NCBI GenBank assembly: GCA_016584305.1
Contig: JACEEZ010003598.1
Span: forward strand, 595,001-659,000
DNA length: 64,000 nt
From: Chionoecetes opilio
Lineage: Eukaryota; Arthropoda; Malacostraca; Decapoda; Majidae
Direction: 5' to 3'
The position numbers and the translations under genes are program-made. The stretch's first letter is position 1. The number at the start of each line of letters is the position of its first letter. The notes beneath the pieces are model-generated. The model worked only from the letters and a program-made list of their open reading frames with translations, had not been told where the DNA came from and made no database searches. This document shows, one piece after another, positions 12,058 through 24,955 of the stretch.

Positions 12058-13392
12058 GGGGGGAAATCACCGGACACCTGAATTACTCTAAAGCCGGCCG
12101 GGCCCTAATTAACATAATCGGGTAACGATTACTTTTCCAAAGGATTACTGTTAAGAGTTGGATTGCTGGGGGGAACAGTACTAGACCAAGTGGTGAAACG
12201 AGGCGGAAACTGGGGCCTGTAGCCCACCACGGAAAAGGGGGCGAGAGAACTGCTGGGGAAGAAAGCAAAAAAAGGTTTTGGAAGAAGAGAAAGGAGGAAA
12301 AAGAAAAAAAGGAAAGGAGGAGTGTGAAAAATGGTGAGGGAAAAAAAGAGACGACCAAGAAAGGCCAGGAACTGTATTTCCTTTCACACCCAAAAACAAA
12401 AACGGTGATAGAAAACAGGAGGGGGTGAGACTGACTGAGGGGGGGAAAGAACGGCACATGCGGCGTATGGGGTCCAACGAAGGCAGAGGTGTCACCTGCC
12501 CGAGGGCTAGCATCAAAAGGGGGGAAAAGAATAAAGGATAAGGCCCCCCGCCCTGAAAAAACTAATCGAACAAAGACGTAAACCAGTATGCAGCCGGAGA
12601 GGGCCAAGTAAGAAGAATGTTGGGGGGGGGCGGGCAGCCCGGAGGATGACCCCGACGCGGGCGGGAAAGGATACAAAAAAATAACTTCATAGAATGTGAA
12701 GACAAAGAAAGGCAGGTAGCAAATAAGAAACACAACAGCTTTTTTTTAACGGGTAATACGGGAAAGTTTCGAGTTAGTGGGATTAAAATGGAGTTTTTAA
12801 TTTTAAGGTTTTTTTGGGGATTATACAAGAAAGCAAAGCGAGTGGCCGGAAAAATGTATCAAAGAAAAAATATAACTTAACTGTGTATGTTTAATAGAAG
12901 AGGAAGGAGAAACATAAGGAGGAAAAAGAAACAGTCATAGTGTGAGAGAAGGAAATAAGTGAACACAATGGTATGTTGGGCCCGTCGGAACCGGAGAGCA
13001 AGGGGGGGGAAAACGGGGGGCGAAGGCCTGTTAAGGTCTGGTGTTTGAAGCCGGTGGTGGAGGGGTAAGGAAGTGCGGAAGGCGGTCGAAAAGACGTAAT
13101 CCTAACCACCCCAAACCACCCAACCCCCTCGAGCTGCCCTCCACCTGCAATGGCGAACAAACTTCACTATGCTGGGGACCAAACGCGCCCATGAATCAAC
13201 TTAACAAGCAATGTCCAATTGTACTGTAAGCGTCGGTCCTCTTACTGCCTTTCCCCAAAAAAAAAAAAAAAAAAAAATTTTGTGCCCGGTTCATTACTTA
13301 ATTTGCCACAATTGCTTGTCTAATAACTGGAGGCAACTATTTACCGTAAGTCTCCAAACCGTCCCGCTTCGCAAGAGGTGTTCGCATTTCTC
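12058..13392 (+). pseudogene. Partial, corrupted second copy of the ZR 3' part and flank
   Basis: 12,090-12,215 matches the copy C region around 55,550-55,640 (shared CTAATTAA, AATCGGG, ATTACTTT, TTAAGAG, GGATTG in order). 13,130-13,390 matches the ZR 3' flank (AACTTAACAAGCAA, TTGCTTGTCTAATAACTGGA). The middle (12,290-13,000) is purine-rich and I could not align it. This implies a local tandem duplication of ZR end, satellite, splice-like segment and (GT)n. Confidence 0.5.
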
Positions 13393-13394
13393 AG

Positions 13395-13905
13395 TAGTGT
13401 TATTATTATAACACGTGATCTATCTATCAACCATGTATGACCCTATTACTATACTGCAACCCTAGATTAACCTGACTATTACCAAACCCTGTATGACCCT
13501 ATTACTGCAACACCATATTATACACTGATCCTAATCTATCAACCGCTGTATGACCCTATTACTGACTGCAACATTATATTATACACTGATCTATCTAATC
13601 AACCTGTATGACCCTATTACTGCACACCATATTAACACTGATCTAACTACCAACCTGTATGAACCCTATTACTGCAACACTATATTATACACTGATCTTA
13701 TCTACCAACCTGTATGACCCTATTACTGCCAACACTATATTTACCCTGACCTTATCTACATCAACCTGCATGACCCTATTCCTGCAACACACATATATAC
13801 ACTGATCTATCACCAACTGTATGACCCTATTACTGTAACACCATATTATACACTGATCTATCTATCAAGCCTGTATACCTATTACTGCCACACTATATTG
13901 CACAC
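13395..13905. repeat. 53-bp satellite array, second array of unit A
   Basis: About nine irregular copies of the same 53-base unit, with many one-base insertions. Confidence 0.93.
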
Positions 13906-14227
13906 TTATCACACTTCTCTACACTTATCACGACATTTTAGACGTGTTCTAACCATTTCATACAGTCCCGTAAAGTATTTCCTCCTTGATTCATTCCTAT
14001 TCACCTTCCAAAAAAGATAAATTTCCTACCAACATAGCAGAAATGTCTCGTAAGTAAAGTCTTTCCAACAAGGGAAGCATAAGACAGATAAGGTCCAGTG
14101 TATCATTCGTATATTATATTATTCTACTGTACATAAGGTGAAAAATGTCATGTAAGATTTTTCTCTTAGTTTCCGTTTGAATAGCCACATTTTCTACTTC
14201 AAGACAAAATGGAGTAAGTTCTCAGAG
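13906..14227 (+). other. Conserved segment with splice-like signals, second copy
   Basis: Same segment as 11,505-11,805, degraded by indels; the GTAAGT-like sites are partly lost. Confidence 0.3.
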
Positions 14228-14328
14228 CTGTGTGTGTGTATGTGTTTGTGTGTGTGTGTTGGTTGTGTGTTGTGTGGGTTGTGTGTGTGTGTAGTGTGAC
14301 TGTGTGTTTGTGGATGTTTTGCGTGTGT
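14228..14328. repeat. (GT)n tract
   Basis: Imperfect GT repeat preceding the (ATTGA)n tail of the antisense LINE. Confidence 0.9.
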
Positions 14329-14733
14329 GAATTGAATTGAATTGAAATTGAATTGAATAAGGTTTTATTACTCCGACTATTCACATAAGTATGGGAGCAC
14401 AGCTCCTAATGCAACAAGTCTTACCTATCAAACAACATAATACATCTTACAGATACATAACAGCATATTTTTCATCTAACATTTTCAATATTACATCAGG
14501 AATATACTATCCTATTTAATGTGTTTAACATTATTACCTGCATTAATGTAATAAATTTTTCTCTGCTTGTCTAGTCCAGAAATACTCAGAGGATATAGTC
14601 ATGCCTGCGCTGACTTATTGCCTGATTAATTACACTCTCAGACAACATGTATTCATCCCCTGATCGTGCACCATCACATTTATCACAAAGGCTTTCCTGT
14701 CTCTGGGCACATTTTGGTATCTTCCTGCTGTTA
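14329..14733 (-). mobile_element. Antisense LINE 3' end, part 1 (unit 1)
   Basis: Minus-strand 3' end of a non-LTR element: (ATTCA)n tail, 3' UTR and the end of a reverse-transcriptase C-terminal region (frameshifted here). It is cut at TGTTA (14,729-14,733) by the plus-strand LINE; the other part lies at 21,073-21,310. The intact version is 35,205-35,825. Confidence 0.75.
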
Positions 14734-14931
14734 GTCGTTCGTGCTGGTCGCCACCGTCTATTCAACACGCAACCCCTCTCTGGCAGTCTACTCTGGATTA
14801 CCATGCTGACAAGCAAAATAACCAAACCTCTAAGGACCTTGCGCCAGGTTGTTAACATTGTGACAGACAGTGCTGTAAGACAACGTATATGGTTGTTACA
14901 AGAAATTATTCCTACGAACAGACTGAAAAAC

Positions 14932-15698
14932 ATGGATCGGGCAACGAGTCGAACGACCTGTGCTGACCGAAAGTGAGCTGAGTCACTTATTGATCTCATG
15001 TCCGATGATCAAAATCACTATTGGAAAGTGCCATCACTATATATCTGGTTCCCTGACTGATAAACTTTCCAGGTGTAATATCAAGAACTGAAAGGAAAAA
15101 GAAAGCAAATTTATTAATCTAGCAGTGAAATGACAACCTTAAAGGACAAAGGTATGTGACCTGGAAACAGCCTCGATAGTGTCGACGCAATAACGAACGT
15201 CGTGACCAGTCATCTTCAGTGGCCCCCCTACCAGCAGAAAGCTCACATGGACAACACACAGCTAGTGTAAGTGGTGAAACACAATAACGGACAAATTAAA
15301 GATAAACACAAAGAATCTGATATCTAGTGCGACACATAGGCTTTGGTTCCACAAAACAGGAACGAAACAGGCCAATCCATCGTTTAAACTTATAACAAAC
15401 CTCAAACCAGATCTCATTGGTGTCATGCATACAACTCAACCACACTGTACAGTAAACGAAGCCCTAACTCCTACTGCAAAAACTTGTTCACACTATTCTC
15501 AACATCAGAAAACAACAGTAAAGCAAAATTTCAACAGTGTTACACAAAAGACGGACATAAATCATCAAGCTACGAGACTCCACCTAAACACTCAATATTT
15601 ACTGATAAATCACTGATGTCCTTCCTGGAGAAATACCCAAAATGATGGACACCTACCCAAAGTGTAATCCCAGGCCATTCAGCTACAGATAACAAGTT
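14932..15698 (+). pseudogene. LINE ORF1, copy 1 (frameshifted)
   Basis: Same ORF1 as the intact copy at 59,506-60,276. It begins with ATGGATCGGGCAACGAG and ends near ACAGATAACAAG. Several single-base indels shift the frame, and only pieces such as 15,425-15,616 remain open. ORF1 proteins of this type are RNA-binding chaperones that coat the element RNA; that role is family knowledge. Confidence 0.75.
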
Positions 15699-15719
15699 AA
15701 ACCTCGATTACACCACACA

Positions 15720-17330
15720 CAAACGCCTCTAACCATTGCTACTGACTACCTTCGGCTACCATTATATAATTTTCGTCTCTGTCATCTACTGGTTTATCAT
15801 AGATTATACTGCTACAAGCGTTACCTCTATTACTATTACTCTACTACCTCCGCTACTACTGCTTTTGCTGACATCTATATCATTACTACTTGTTTCCGTT
15901 GTTATCAATCGCTACCACTACCAACAACTACTAGTAAGTAGTACTATCATCACTACTACTGTTTACTATTGTCATCGCTACCACTACCACTACCTACTGT
16001 AATGTACTAACCGATCACTACTACTGTTACTGTTATCATCGCTACATTACTACTGTACTACCGATACACTACTACTGTTTAATGTATCATCGCTACCACC
16101 ACTACTCTGTAGGCTACCATCACTACAACTATTAATTGTTATCAAGCGCTACAACTACTATGTAACTACCATCACTACTACTGTTAATGTTATCATCGCT
16201 ACCATACCACTGTAACTACCATCACTACTACTGTTACTATTATCATCGCTACCACACCACTACTACTGTAATGTACTACCATGCACTACTACCTGTTTAC
16301 TGTATCATCGGCTACCAACTACTACTGTACTACCATCACTACTACTGTTTAATGTTATCATCGCTACCACTACCACTGTACTCCCATCGCTACTACTGTT
16401 TACTATTGTCATCGCTACCACTACCAATACTACTGGTAATGTACTCCCATTCACTACTACTAGTTTACTGTTATCATCGCTACCACTACTACTGTACTAC
16501 CTCACTACTACTGTTAATGTTAGCATCGCTGACCAACTACACTGTACTACATCACTACTACTGTTACTATTGTCATAGGGGGGGGGGGGGGGGGGGGGAG
16601 ACCACTACCACTACTACTGGTAATGTAACTACCGATCACTACTACTGTTCTGTTATCATCGCTACCACTACTACTGTATCTACCATCACTACTACTGGTA
16701 ATGTATCATCGCTACCCTACTACTGTCCTACCCTCACTACTACTACAATTTAATTTGTTATCATCGCTACACTACTATTGTACTACCATCACTATACTGT
16801 TAATGTTTATCGATCCCTACCACTACACTGTAATACCGCCACTACTACTGTTACTATTGTCAATCGCGACCACTACCACTACTACTTGTAATGTACTACC
16901 ATCACTACTAAAAAAAACTGTTACTTGTTATCATCGAGGGGGGACTACCACTACTACTGGTACTACCATCACTACTACTGTTAATGTTATCATCGCTTAC
17001 CACTACTACTGTACTACCATCACTACTACTGTTACGTTATCATCGCTACCACTACTACTGTACTACATCACTACTACTGTTACCATTGTCATCGCTACCA
17101 CTACTACTGTAGCTACCATCACTGGGACACTACTGTTACTGGTTTATCATCGCTTACCACTACCACTACGACTGGGTAATTACTACCATCACTACACTGT
17201 TTACTATTTTCATCGCTAACCACTACCACTACTACTGGTAATGTACTACCATCATTACTAATGTTACTGTTATCATCGCTACCACTACTATACTACTGTA
17301 CTACCATCGCTACTACATTCTTATCATCGC
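15720..17330. repeat. ACT-rich tandem array inside LINE copy 1
   Basis: Tandem units of about 50-62 bases made of ACTACTACTGT, ACCATC and ATCATCGCTACC. It lies between ORF1 and ORF2 of the LINE. Runs of G (for example 16,579-16,598) are foreign to the repeat and look like base-call errors. ORFs here are artefacts. Confidence 0.93.
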
Positions 17331-17343
17331 ATTATTATTGTTG

Positions 17344-17386
<43 letters not shown>

Positions 17387-17510
17387 TATTAACATATTTT
17401 TGGTTAGTATTGCATTATCATTATATTTTGGTTATTATTATATCTTAGTTTTGTTATTATTATTATTATTATTATTATTTATTATTATTATTCTTACTAA
17501 ACATATCTAC
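17331..17510. repeat. (TTA)n-rich tract
   Basis: ATT/TTA trinucleotide tract separating the ACT array from ORF2. The same tract is at 45,840-46,030. Confidence 0.9.
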
Positions 17511-17754
17511 TATTGTTTTTATTATTAACTTACCAACTACATATCCGCATAATGATTTAGTTTCTAACTATGATATTATGCACTACCATTTTTCTCTGCA
17601 AAAATGAAACAAATTATTGACATTATTCTCTCTGCTATCCGTGTTTTGCACGCTGGCGCAGTTGGAAACAAATTTTATTTCTTCTCTTTTTTTATTATTA
17701 CTTAACTACCATTATAATTTTTTTATATTCTGTTATCCTCCTATCTTTACCACC

Positions 17755-20705
17755 ATGTCGGACTTATTCCATTCTCTGTTCACTGAAACTGATCGCAATT
17801 CAATGACATTGCCCGGAACATTATAATCAATGTATGGTCACGTCTGATTTTAATGCACTCTCGAAATATTAGACTCAACATTCATTCACAATTTAAACTA
17901 CTTCCAGATGTTCTTCACAAACTCAACATCTACATATAAACTCCAGATCGTTACCAAAAAACTTAGAAGCATTCAGTCCCTTTTTGGAGTGTCTTAACTG
18001 TTCCCCATATTATCATTGCAATTTCCTGAACATGCTCACGGAAAGCAATAAACATCTATTGAATTTACAGGATACCACTGCCATCATCTCATAAGAAAAA
18101 CCGGGCTCGAGGAGGTGTCCCTCCCATTTTTTGTGTCAAATAACAAAATTCAAACAACAAAATGATCTAACTCAGTTAATGATGACATAGAAATTAAATA
18201 CAGTTAAATAACAGTAATTCTATTAACTGTCTTATTTCGCTATATACAGACGCCAAGAATAAGCATTTAGCCGTAAACCAATTTTCTGACATTTGAATGC
18301 ATTTTTAGTGAACAAGGGCAATAAATAACAAAATCATTTTAATTGGGGATTTCAATATAAATTTTACTCGAACAACACGAAACGCCTACGCACCCACAAA
18401 ACATTTTCCTACAAGCATTCAACTTTAAAATTTTACTCCACATATTGGCCAGACCTAACCAGATTTCCAGATAGTCAAATTAAGCGCACCATCCCTTCTT
18501 GACCATATATACCACAAATTTCTATTGAACTTCACTTCAGGAATAATACACGTTCCTATATCTGTCCATCTACCGATTTTCCTGACATATCAGTTCCCTT
18601 CCTTAGCGAATAACTACATAAAATTGATTCAGAACCTCACCCCGCCCTGAAAACAAGCAACTTTTCTTCCATAACTAAACAATACTGCTTGGAACATCTT
18701 TTCTGCCTCACTGATGTCGATTTCAACTTCAATGCATTTCTTAAAAAATTTAATGAAATTCAACAATGATGCTTCCCAATAAACACCAATTTGTTTCCGG
18801 AAAAAAGGGGGAGGAACCCGACTAAAAAACCCTTGGATAACTACATCAGTATTAACTCAATAAAAATAAAAAACAATTTATATAAGGATTATAAATTGGT
18901 GCAGATATCCGAAGCTTATATAAGGAATACCGTAAACCACACTTACAGTCCGGATAAAAAAAAGCCAAAATCTCACACTATGATGAATATTTTTAACATT
19001 TTTAAAATGATAATAAAAGATAATGGAAATGCCGTCAACCAACTTAAATAATCATAAAAAACATTAACCTTAACTACATTGCCTTAATAACAAATACTTA
19101 GAGAGCCCTCAGAATATCGGAGGCATTCAATGAATACTACGTCAATTAGCTCCACAACTAGATCAAACTTCCCCATCTTCTATTGAGCCACACCTTCTTA
19201 CGGGGTGACTACCAGCACTATGGCAGTTCCTCTTGTTCTTCCACAAGATGTTACAAATTCATCAATCCCTAAAGACAAAAAGGGTAATCCACACGAAATT
19301 CCAGTCTCATTAATTAAAGAACATTCAAAACAAATGGCCATACCAATTTCCTTATTTTTTTAATCACTCTGTTGAAAGGAGTATTTCCACAATGCCTGAA
19401 ACACGCCCCCGTAATTCACCTATCCATAACAATGGCAAAAAAGACAACATCGCTACTACAGACTCAATATCATTGCTTCATACATTCTCAAAATCTTTGA
19501 AACTATAATGAAACACATTTTAACCGTTTCCTTGCATATAATTCTACATGATCACCTGAACAATTTGGTTTTCGACAAGGTTTGGCACATTGATGCGTTG
19601 GCAAAATTTCTGAAAAATTTACTTGACACTAGCTATAAGATTTCAATCTCTCCTACTAGCATTTTCGTTGATTTTTCTAAAGCATTTGATACGTTAGACA
19701 CGACCATTCTATACTAAAACTAAAACATTATGGTATCCGTGGCATCATTCATGACTGTTTTTTAAAAGATTATCTCACTAACAGAACCCAGTCTATAAAT
19801 TTCAAAAATCATGTATCAACCCCCGACAATAAATATGGAGTTCCACCACAGGTAGTGTTTTAGGACGATTCTTTTCTAAATCTAATAAATGACCTTACTC
19901 ACATATTCGCTCTGCCTTAAAACAATCTCTTTGCCGACGATGCTAAACCTTTTACCTTTCTGGAAATGATCTAAATCAATGTTTGAATGGCAACTCACTA
20001 AAAATCTTACCATGAATGTGTGTTGCAATAGATTACCGTTAAATCTCGATAAAACTTTTTACATGTTTTTCCTAACAGACACAGAAAAACAATTTACCAT
20101 CTCTGAAATATACAATTTATATCATAAATCAAAAACAACATAAATTATTGGTAGTGACATTGACGAAGCCCTATCTTTTAAAACCCTATATCCAACTTTG
20201 TCTGACACTATCTAGGATTGTATCACTATTTTATCAAGTTGAGACCTCATGCCAAAGACGTATTAAAGAATACTTTATACAATGACCATGTAAATACCAC
20301 ATCATACAATAGTGTCCCTATTCGGTGTAATCTACCCTACCATCTCTACTTGATTTCGGATACAAAAGAAATTTATTAGAATTATACATAAGTGAAAAAA
20401 AAATTGTTTTTTTTGCTACACTCAACCTTTTTTAAAGAAACTAAGTCCTTAAAATGGTTCGAGCCTTAACAAATTACATATAGCACTACCATGTACAAAG
20501 TTTGTCACAGAGGTACATACAACCCTGCTACCACACCACAATTACTCCACCTCGCACATGTGAAGACCTCCGTGTACCCCAGCATAACTTAACAATTTTT
20601 CAACATTCATTATCCTCTCGGTCCAAATTATGGCATTCTGTGCCTAGTCATAAAAAAATTATCCACAACACTTCATTCAAGATTCATTATAAGAACTTAT
20701 ATTAG
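17755..20705 (+). pseudogene. LINE ORF2 (endonuclease-reverse transcriptase), copy 1
   Basis: Encodes the enzyme that nicks target DNA and copies element RNA. The start is placed at an ATG in the context ACCACCATGTCG, present in both copies. Visible landmarks in order: endonuclease motifs INSRSL (near 17,937) and IGDFNI (18,342-18,359); reverse-transcriptase block FVDFSKAFDT (19,664-19,693); the YGVP...SVLG region (near 19,834-19,872); catalytic FADD (19,930-19,941); and a C-terminal stretch LWHSVPS...FKIHYKNLY ending in TAG at about 20,705. Many frameshifts and stops interrupt it. Comparison with copy 3 at 46,387 shows the breaks often differ, so part of the damage is probably technical. Confidence 0.82.
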
Positions 20706-21072
20706 CTGAATACTAATTAATGACATTGCCCTACTACTATTATGCACATTTACTATGTTCATAGTGTCCTGGTCAATATTTTTTCTTTTTTTCCTCAATG
20801 CTAGCACCTGTAATATATTGTAAACATGGTTGTAACATTTAGGATCTAGTCACCACTAAAAACTTTTAATGTTAAGTAATTTCTAGGTAATTATTAGTAC
20901 TTGAGTATTTTGCCTATGTCGACTTTTTTATTTTTGTAAGTACCTTTATAAGATTTCCTGCCCAAAAAGCATTGTTCTGTCCACATGGGCTGCTTGCATT
21001 TTCAAATAAACAAAAATGACACTTATCATGTACCCCTCCTCTGCAGTATAATAAAATTGTTTCAGTTTTCAG

Positions 21073-21310
21073 TGTTTACAGGCGTCCTATTATTGTTTGT
21101 CACTAAGTTTAGCAAAAACATTCGTGATTGGTCTTTTCAAATTTAGTTAAATACTCCTCTCTGGCCAATAACAACGTAAAAGATACTAGTTACTACAAAC
21201 AGACTTTGTCCATAAGATTTCTAAACCAAGAGTAATCCATTGATCTTTAGAGCCTTTGTTCCACAGTTCTTGCCCACCCTACGGGTGTAGTCCACTTTCC
21301 TGGTTCCGGT
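21073..21310 (-). mobile_element. Antisense LINE, part 2 (unit 1)
   Basis: Matches 35,590-35,825 and 58,570-58,800. It is the 5' portion of the antisense LINE fragment, separated from part 1 by the LINE insertion. On the minus strand it reads GREEYLTKLK-type sequence with frameshifts. Confidence 0.7.
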
Positions 21311-21535
21311 GTGACTGTGTGTGTGTGTGTATGTGTGTGTGTGGTACTGTGTGTGTGTGTGTTGTGTGTGGTGTGTGTGTTTGTGTGTGTGTGTGTGGTG
21401 TGTGATGTGTGTGTGTGTGTGTGTGTTTGTGTGTGTGACTTGTGTGTTGTGTGTGTGTGTGTGTGTGTGTGTGTGATGTGTGTGTGCTGTTTTTGTGTGT
21501 GTGTGTGTGTGTGTGTGTGGTGTTGTGTGTGTGAA
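21311..21535. repeat. (GT)n tract
   Basis: Long imperfect GT repeat. ORFs on both strands are artefacts. Confidence 0.95.
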
Positions 21536-21599
21536 GCTGTCCAGACAACTAAGGACTGAGCTAGGAAGTTTCTTTTCCTATTAGTAAACAATATAACAC

Positions 21600-21690
21600 G
21601 AAATGAACCAATCAACAACCAACAACAACACAACAACAACAACAACAACAATACAACAACAACAACAACAGCAACAACAACAACATAAGT
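21600..21690. repeat. (CAA)n tract
   Basis: CAA/ACA trinucleotide repeat; its counterpart is at 51,030-51,090. Confidence 0.92.
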
Positions 21691-22060
21691 GAATACGATG
21701 CTAAGGAAAAAATATGATCAACTTTTACAGCAAAGAATTTACACTACACAAAAATACAAGAAGATTACAGATATAAGAAGAAAGATATTTATAATAAAAA
21801 TAAATTGTTTTTATTAGTAAATTACAAAACAGTTAATATTTCGACTTATTTTTAGAGCGGATTTTTTTTGCGAATTTCTTACGTTGGCGACGACAGACGA
21901 GGGAAAATGTACGACTCAATTGAGTCATACAATAGTTTTTTCCTATACTTGATGGATTCATGAAAGGCAAAAGGTGTATATTGTGGCGTGTGAATATTGT
22001 TTTACTACAATTTTCCACATATATACGTCAGTGACGGTCAGAAGGGCACGCACACGCACA
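21691..22060 (-). other. Conserved segment with a minus-strand ORF tail and AATAAA, unit 1
   Basis: A unique-looking segment repeated at 51,095-51,445. On the minus strand a short lysine-rich reading ends at a stop followed at once by AATAAA-like signals, as at the 3' end of a transcript. The C-terminus reads SKNKSKY in one frame, but the two copies disagree on frame through indels. No family recognised. Confidence 0.3.
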
Positions 22061-22069
22061 GGAACACAA

Positions 22070-22105
22070 CACGATACACACACACACACACACACACAGT
22101 CACAG

Positions 22106-22155
<50 letters not shown>

Positions 22156-22365
22156 ACACAACACACACACACACACCATACACCCACACCCACACACACA
22201 CACACACACAGTCACAATCTCACACACACACCACCGACACACACACCACACAACACAGGGCCACACGGACACACACAATCCCACACACACCCACACACAC
22301 ACCACACACACACGGACCACACAGTCACAGTCATAAGCACAGTCCCACACACACACACAACACAC
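22070..22365. repeat. (CA)n tract with CAGTCA interruptions
   Basis: Imperfect CA repeat preceding ZR module B. Confidence 0.95.
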
Positions 22366-22544
22366 TCGGGTCAATGGCACTCTTTTATAACATCCACTTT
22401 ATGAGTAACCACCTAAACAAGCTTACACGTCAAGAATTTGTGATTATTTGTGGATGAGAGACAAAATGGTATATGGTTTTATTGTAGATTGATGGACGAG
22501 GATTATTCTATAAAGCTATTTGATGTTATTTTGTAAATAGTGGC

Positions 22545-22623
22545 TTGCAGAGAGAGAGAGAGCAGAGAGGAGATAGCGAGGGGGGAGGGAAAGAAAGCAG
22601 GGAAGAGGAGAGAGAGAGAAGAG

Positions 22624-22680
<57 letters not shown>

Positions 22681-22683
22681 AGA

Positions 22684-22719
<36 letters not shown>

Positions 22720-22739
22720 AGAGAGAGAGAGAGAGAGAT

Positions 22740-22799
<60 letters not shown>

Positions 22800-22872
22800 G
22801 AAGAGAGAGAGGAGACAGAGAGAGAGTAGAGAGATAGAGAAGAAGAGAGAGAGAGAGAGAGAGTGGGGGGGG
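22545..22872. repeat. (GA)n tract of copy B
   Basis: GA repeat followed by a G run. Arg/Glu and Ser/Leu ORFs are artefacts. Confidence 0.96.
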
Positions 22873-24027
22873 GGGAGGATGGTATAGAGTACTTTTGATG
22901 ATAAGGTACAGACAAAAATTATCAGTTTTTTGTGGACTGATTCGTTAATAATAAAAGGCGACTCATACAGGCAGACATTGGTATAGTAAAACAAAAAAAC
23001 ATTTTGTAATAAAAAGGCGTGTGTCTTATTGCTTTCATCCCTATGGGGATAGCATAGCCCTATGGGGAGACCCATAGACCTATGGGGCGACCTAAGACCT
23101 ATGGGAACCTGATGGTACGAAGATGGATATAAAGCACGAGGTACTTCTTAACGGTGGTGCTTCCTTACATATATCGTGAATGTTGTGCGAGTAGAGGACG
23201 AGGAAGGCTAGTTACGAGCGAGTGCGAAGCGCTCGCGAGTCCTCCGTCACTCGGATTTTTCCGGGATAAGCCTCGGGGCCGACCCGACCCGACCGACCGT
23301 CACGCTTTTAGGAGCTTGATATCTTTGGGAATCCCTCCTCCGAGAGGACAAGCGATCTCGCCATCTATAGTCCCCTTCAATTCCTATTTGTGCTTGACAT
23401 GTTTTGTCCTCACGTGAGGGGTCAGCATGGCGCGTGGCGCGTGCCGCGTTGAAGGTGTCGACAACGTTATCTTGCTATAGCTAAGAAACGGCTGTAACGA
23501 CTAAGTTGAAACTTGGTGTTGTGGTTTCATACACACACCTAGCACTGTCAACACAGGTCAAACTCTGGTTGACGCCGCACGTGCCAACGTGCAGCTGAGT
23601 TTTCTACGGGCTCTCTCTTTTCTTCGCCGATTTAGGCGTCTTACATACACCTGTATCCGCTTTTATATCCTGAATTTGAAATGAGTTGAAGACAAAACAC
23701 GGAATGGGTAAAACAATCGAAGACGAAGGGAAAATAAAATAGAAGAAGTAAAATACTTGGTAGAAGACGAATAAGAAGAAATAGGAGTTCAGAATAAAGG
23801 TGTGCGCTGCTCACTTGCTGGTGTTATATGCTATGTTGTTGCTATGTTTATATTTCCTATATAATTACGTTTTTATATTTTCAAAGATTTTGTCAATAAA
23901 TATTCAAATTTTTGTTATATCCAGACAAACAATGGGCTAATTAATCATTACCATAACGGACGTTTAACACACACACACACACACAACATCACACAGTAAC
24001 ACAACGACCACACACCACACAACACAC

Positions 24028-24292
24028 ACGTCCATGTGGGCCAGTTGGTTAGGGCGCTCGGCATCATTCTGTGGTCCGGCGTTCGATCCCCGACCCCGCT
24101 CCTGTCCCGGGATTTTTCGACTGTGAATTCAGGCGGTACTGTCCCTCCTTGATCAAGGAGATGGGGATTGTGGTATGTGCGGTATCACGTAATAGATCGG
24201 TTAATAATGAGCTCTAGGCTCGCACTGTGAGGTAAACTGGCGATCACGAGCCAAGCGATAGATCGCGTGGACAAGACCATGGGTGAATCATG
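24028..24292 (+). mobile_element. tRNA-derived SINE, copy B
   Basis: Region matching copy C with a degraded A box (24,037-24,048; TGGGCCAGTTGG) and an intact B box GTTCGATCC (24,081-24,089). Followed by (CA)n. Confidence 0.7.
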
Positions 24293-24344
24293 ACACCACA
24301 CACATACACACACACCACACCACACACACCTCACCTCCCCTCGA

Positions 24345-24575
24345 CGCGGAGCGGCAGTCCCCCTCGGTCTGGCTGGGGTCGTCCTCGAGAGGCGGAGAGG
24401 CAGTCCCCCTCGGTCTCTGCTGTCCATCCTCGGGGCAGAGGGGCAGTGCCCCTCGGACTCGCTGTCCATCTTCGGGGGCAGAGGGGCAGTCCCCCTCGGT
24501 CTTCAATGTCATTCTCGGGGGCAGAGGGGCAGTGCCCCTCGGTCTCGATGTCCATCCTCCGTCTCCGAGGATGAC
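24345..24575. repeat. 42-bp minisatellite of copy B
   Basis: Five units of the GC-rich 42-base repeat. The minus strand reads acidic repeats with the core TEGDCPSAPED, but indels change frame. Confidence 0.85.
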
Positions 24576-24734
24576 CGGGAGACCGGAGGTAGAGCAACTG
24601 CTTTCCCGACCTCCAGGCTGTCACCTTGGAGGTGTAGTCGCCCCAAAGTGTACTTCAGTTGCGTCCCCCCGTGACTGGTGACTCGGGGCGAAGCGGCGGG
24701 GGCGAGAGACTTGGAATCCATGCGAAGGAGAAGT

Positions 24735-24955
24735 TTACTTGTTGTGGTTGAGTAATACATAAGCATGTAGATCTCTTGGACGCAGATTGTGCCGCGTGGA
24801 GGTGGTGACAGTTGAGTTAATACATAAGTACTGTAGATCATCCTGGAACCAAGTTGTGCCGCGTGGAGTGACAGGTTGGAGTTTAATACATAAGTAATGT
24901 AGACATCTTGGAACCAAGTTGTGTCGCGTGGAGGTGACAAGGTTGAGTTAGGATG
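24735..24955. repeat. 66-bp minisatellite of copy B
   Basis: Three units with TTAATACATAAG, GGAACC and TGTGCCGCGTGGAG; counterpart of 53,715-53,940. Confidence 0.85.

Larger units (their letters stand above)
14734..21072 (+). mobile_element. CR1/L2-like LINE, copy 1 (essentially full length)
   Basis: A 6.3-kb plus-strand non-LTR retrotransposon inserted into an antisense LINE fragment with a 5-bp target duplication TGTTA. Order: 5' UTR, ORF1 (coiled coil plus RNA-binding-type domain), ACT-rich tandem array, TTA tract, ORF2 (APE endonuclease and reverse transcriptase), 3' UTR, and a short tail with repeats of about GTTTCAGT. Tails of short tandem repeats are typical of CR1/L2-group elements. 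Both ORFs are frameshifted here, at least partly through sequencing error. Confidence 0.82.

Noticed and set aside
12083..13160. Minus-strand hydrophobic ORFs (up to 216 aa)
   Set aside because: They lie opposite a corrupted ZR 3' copy and G/A-rich sequence; codon content reflects composition and nothing matches a known membrane protein.
15736..17219. Tyr/His/Thr-rich ORFs over the ACT array
   Set aside because: Translations of trinucleotide-derived tandem repeats.
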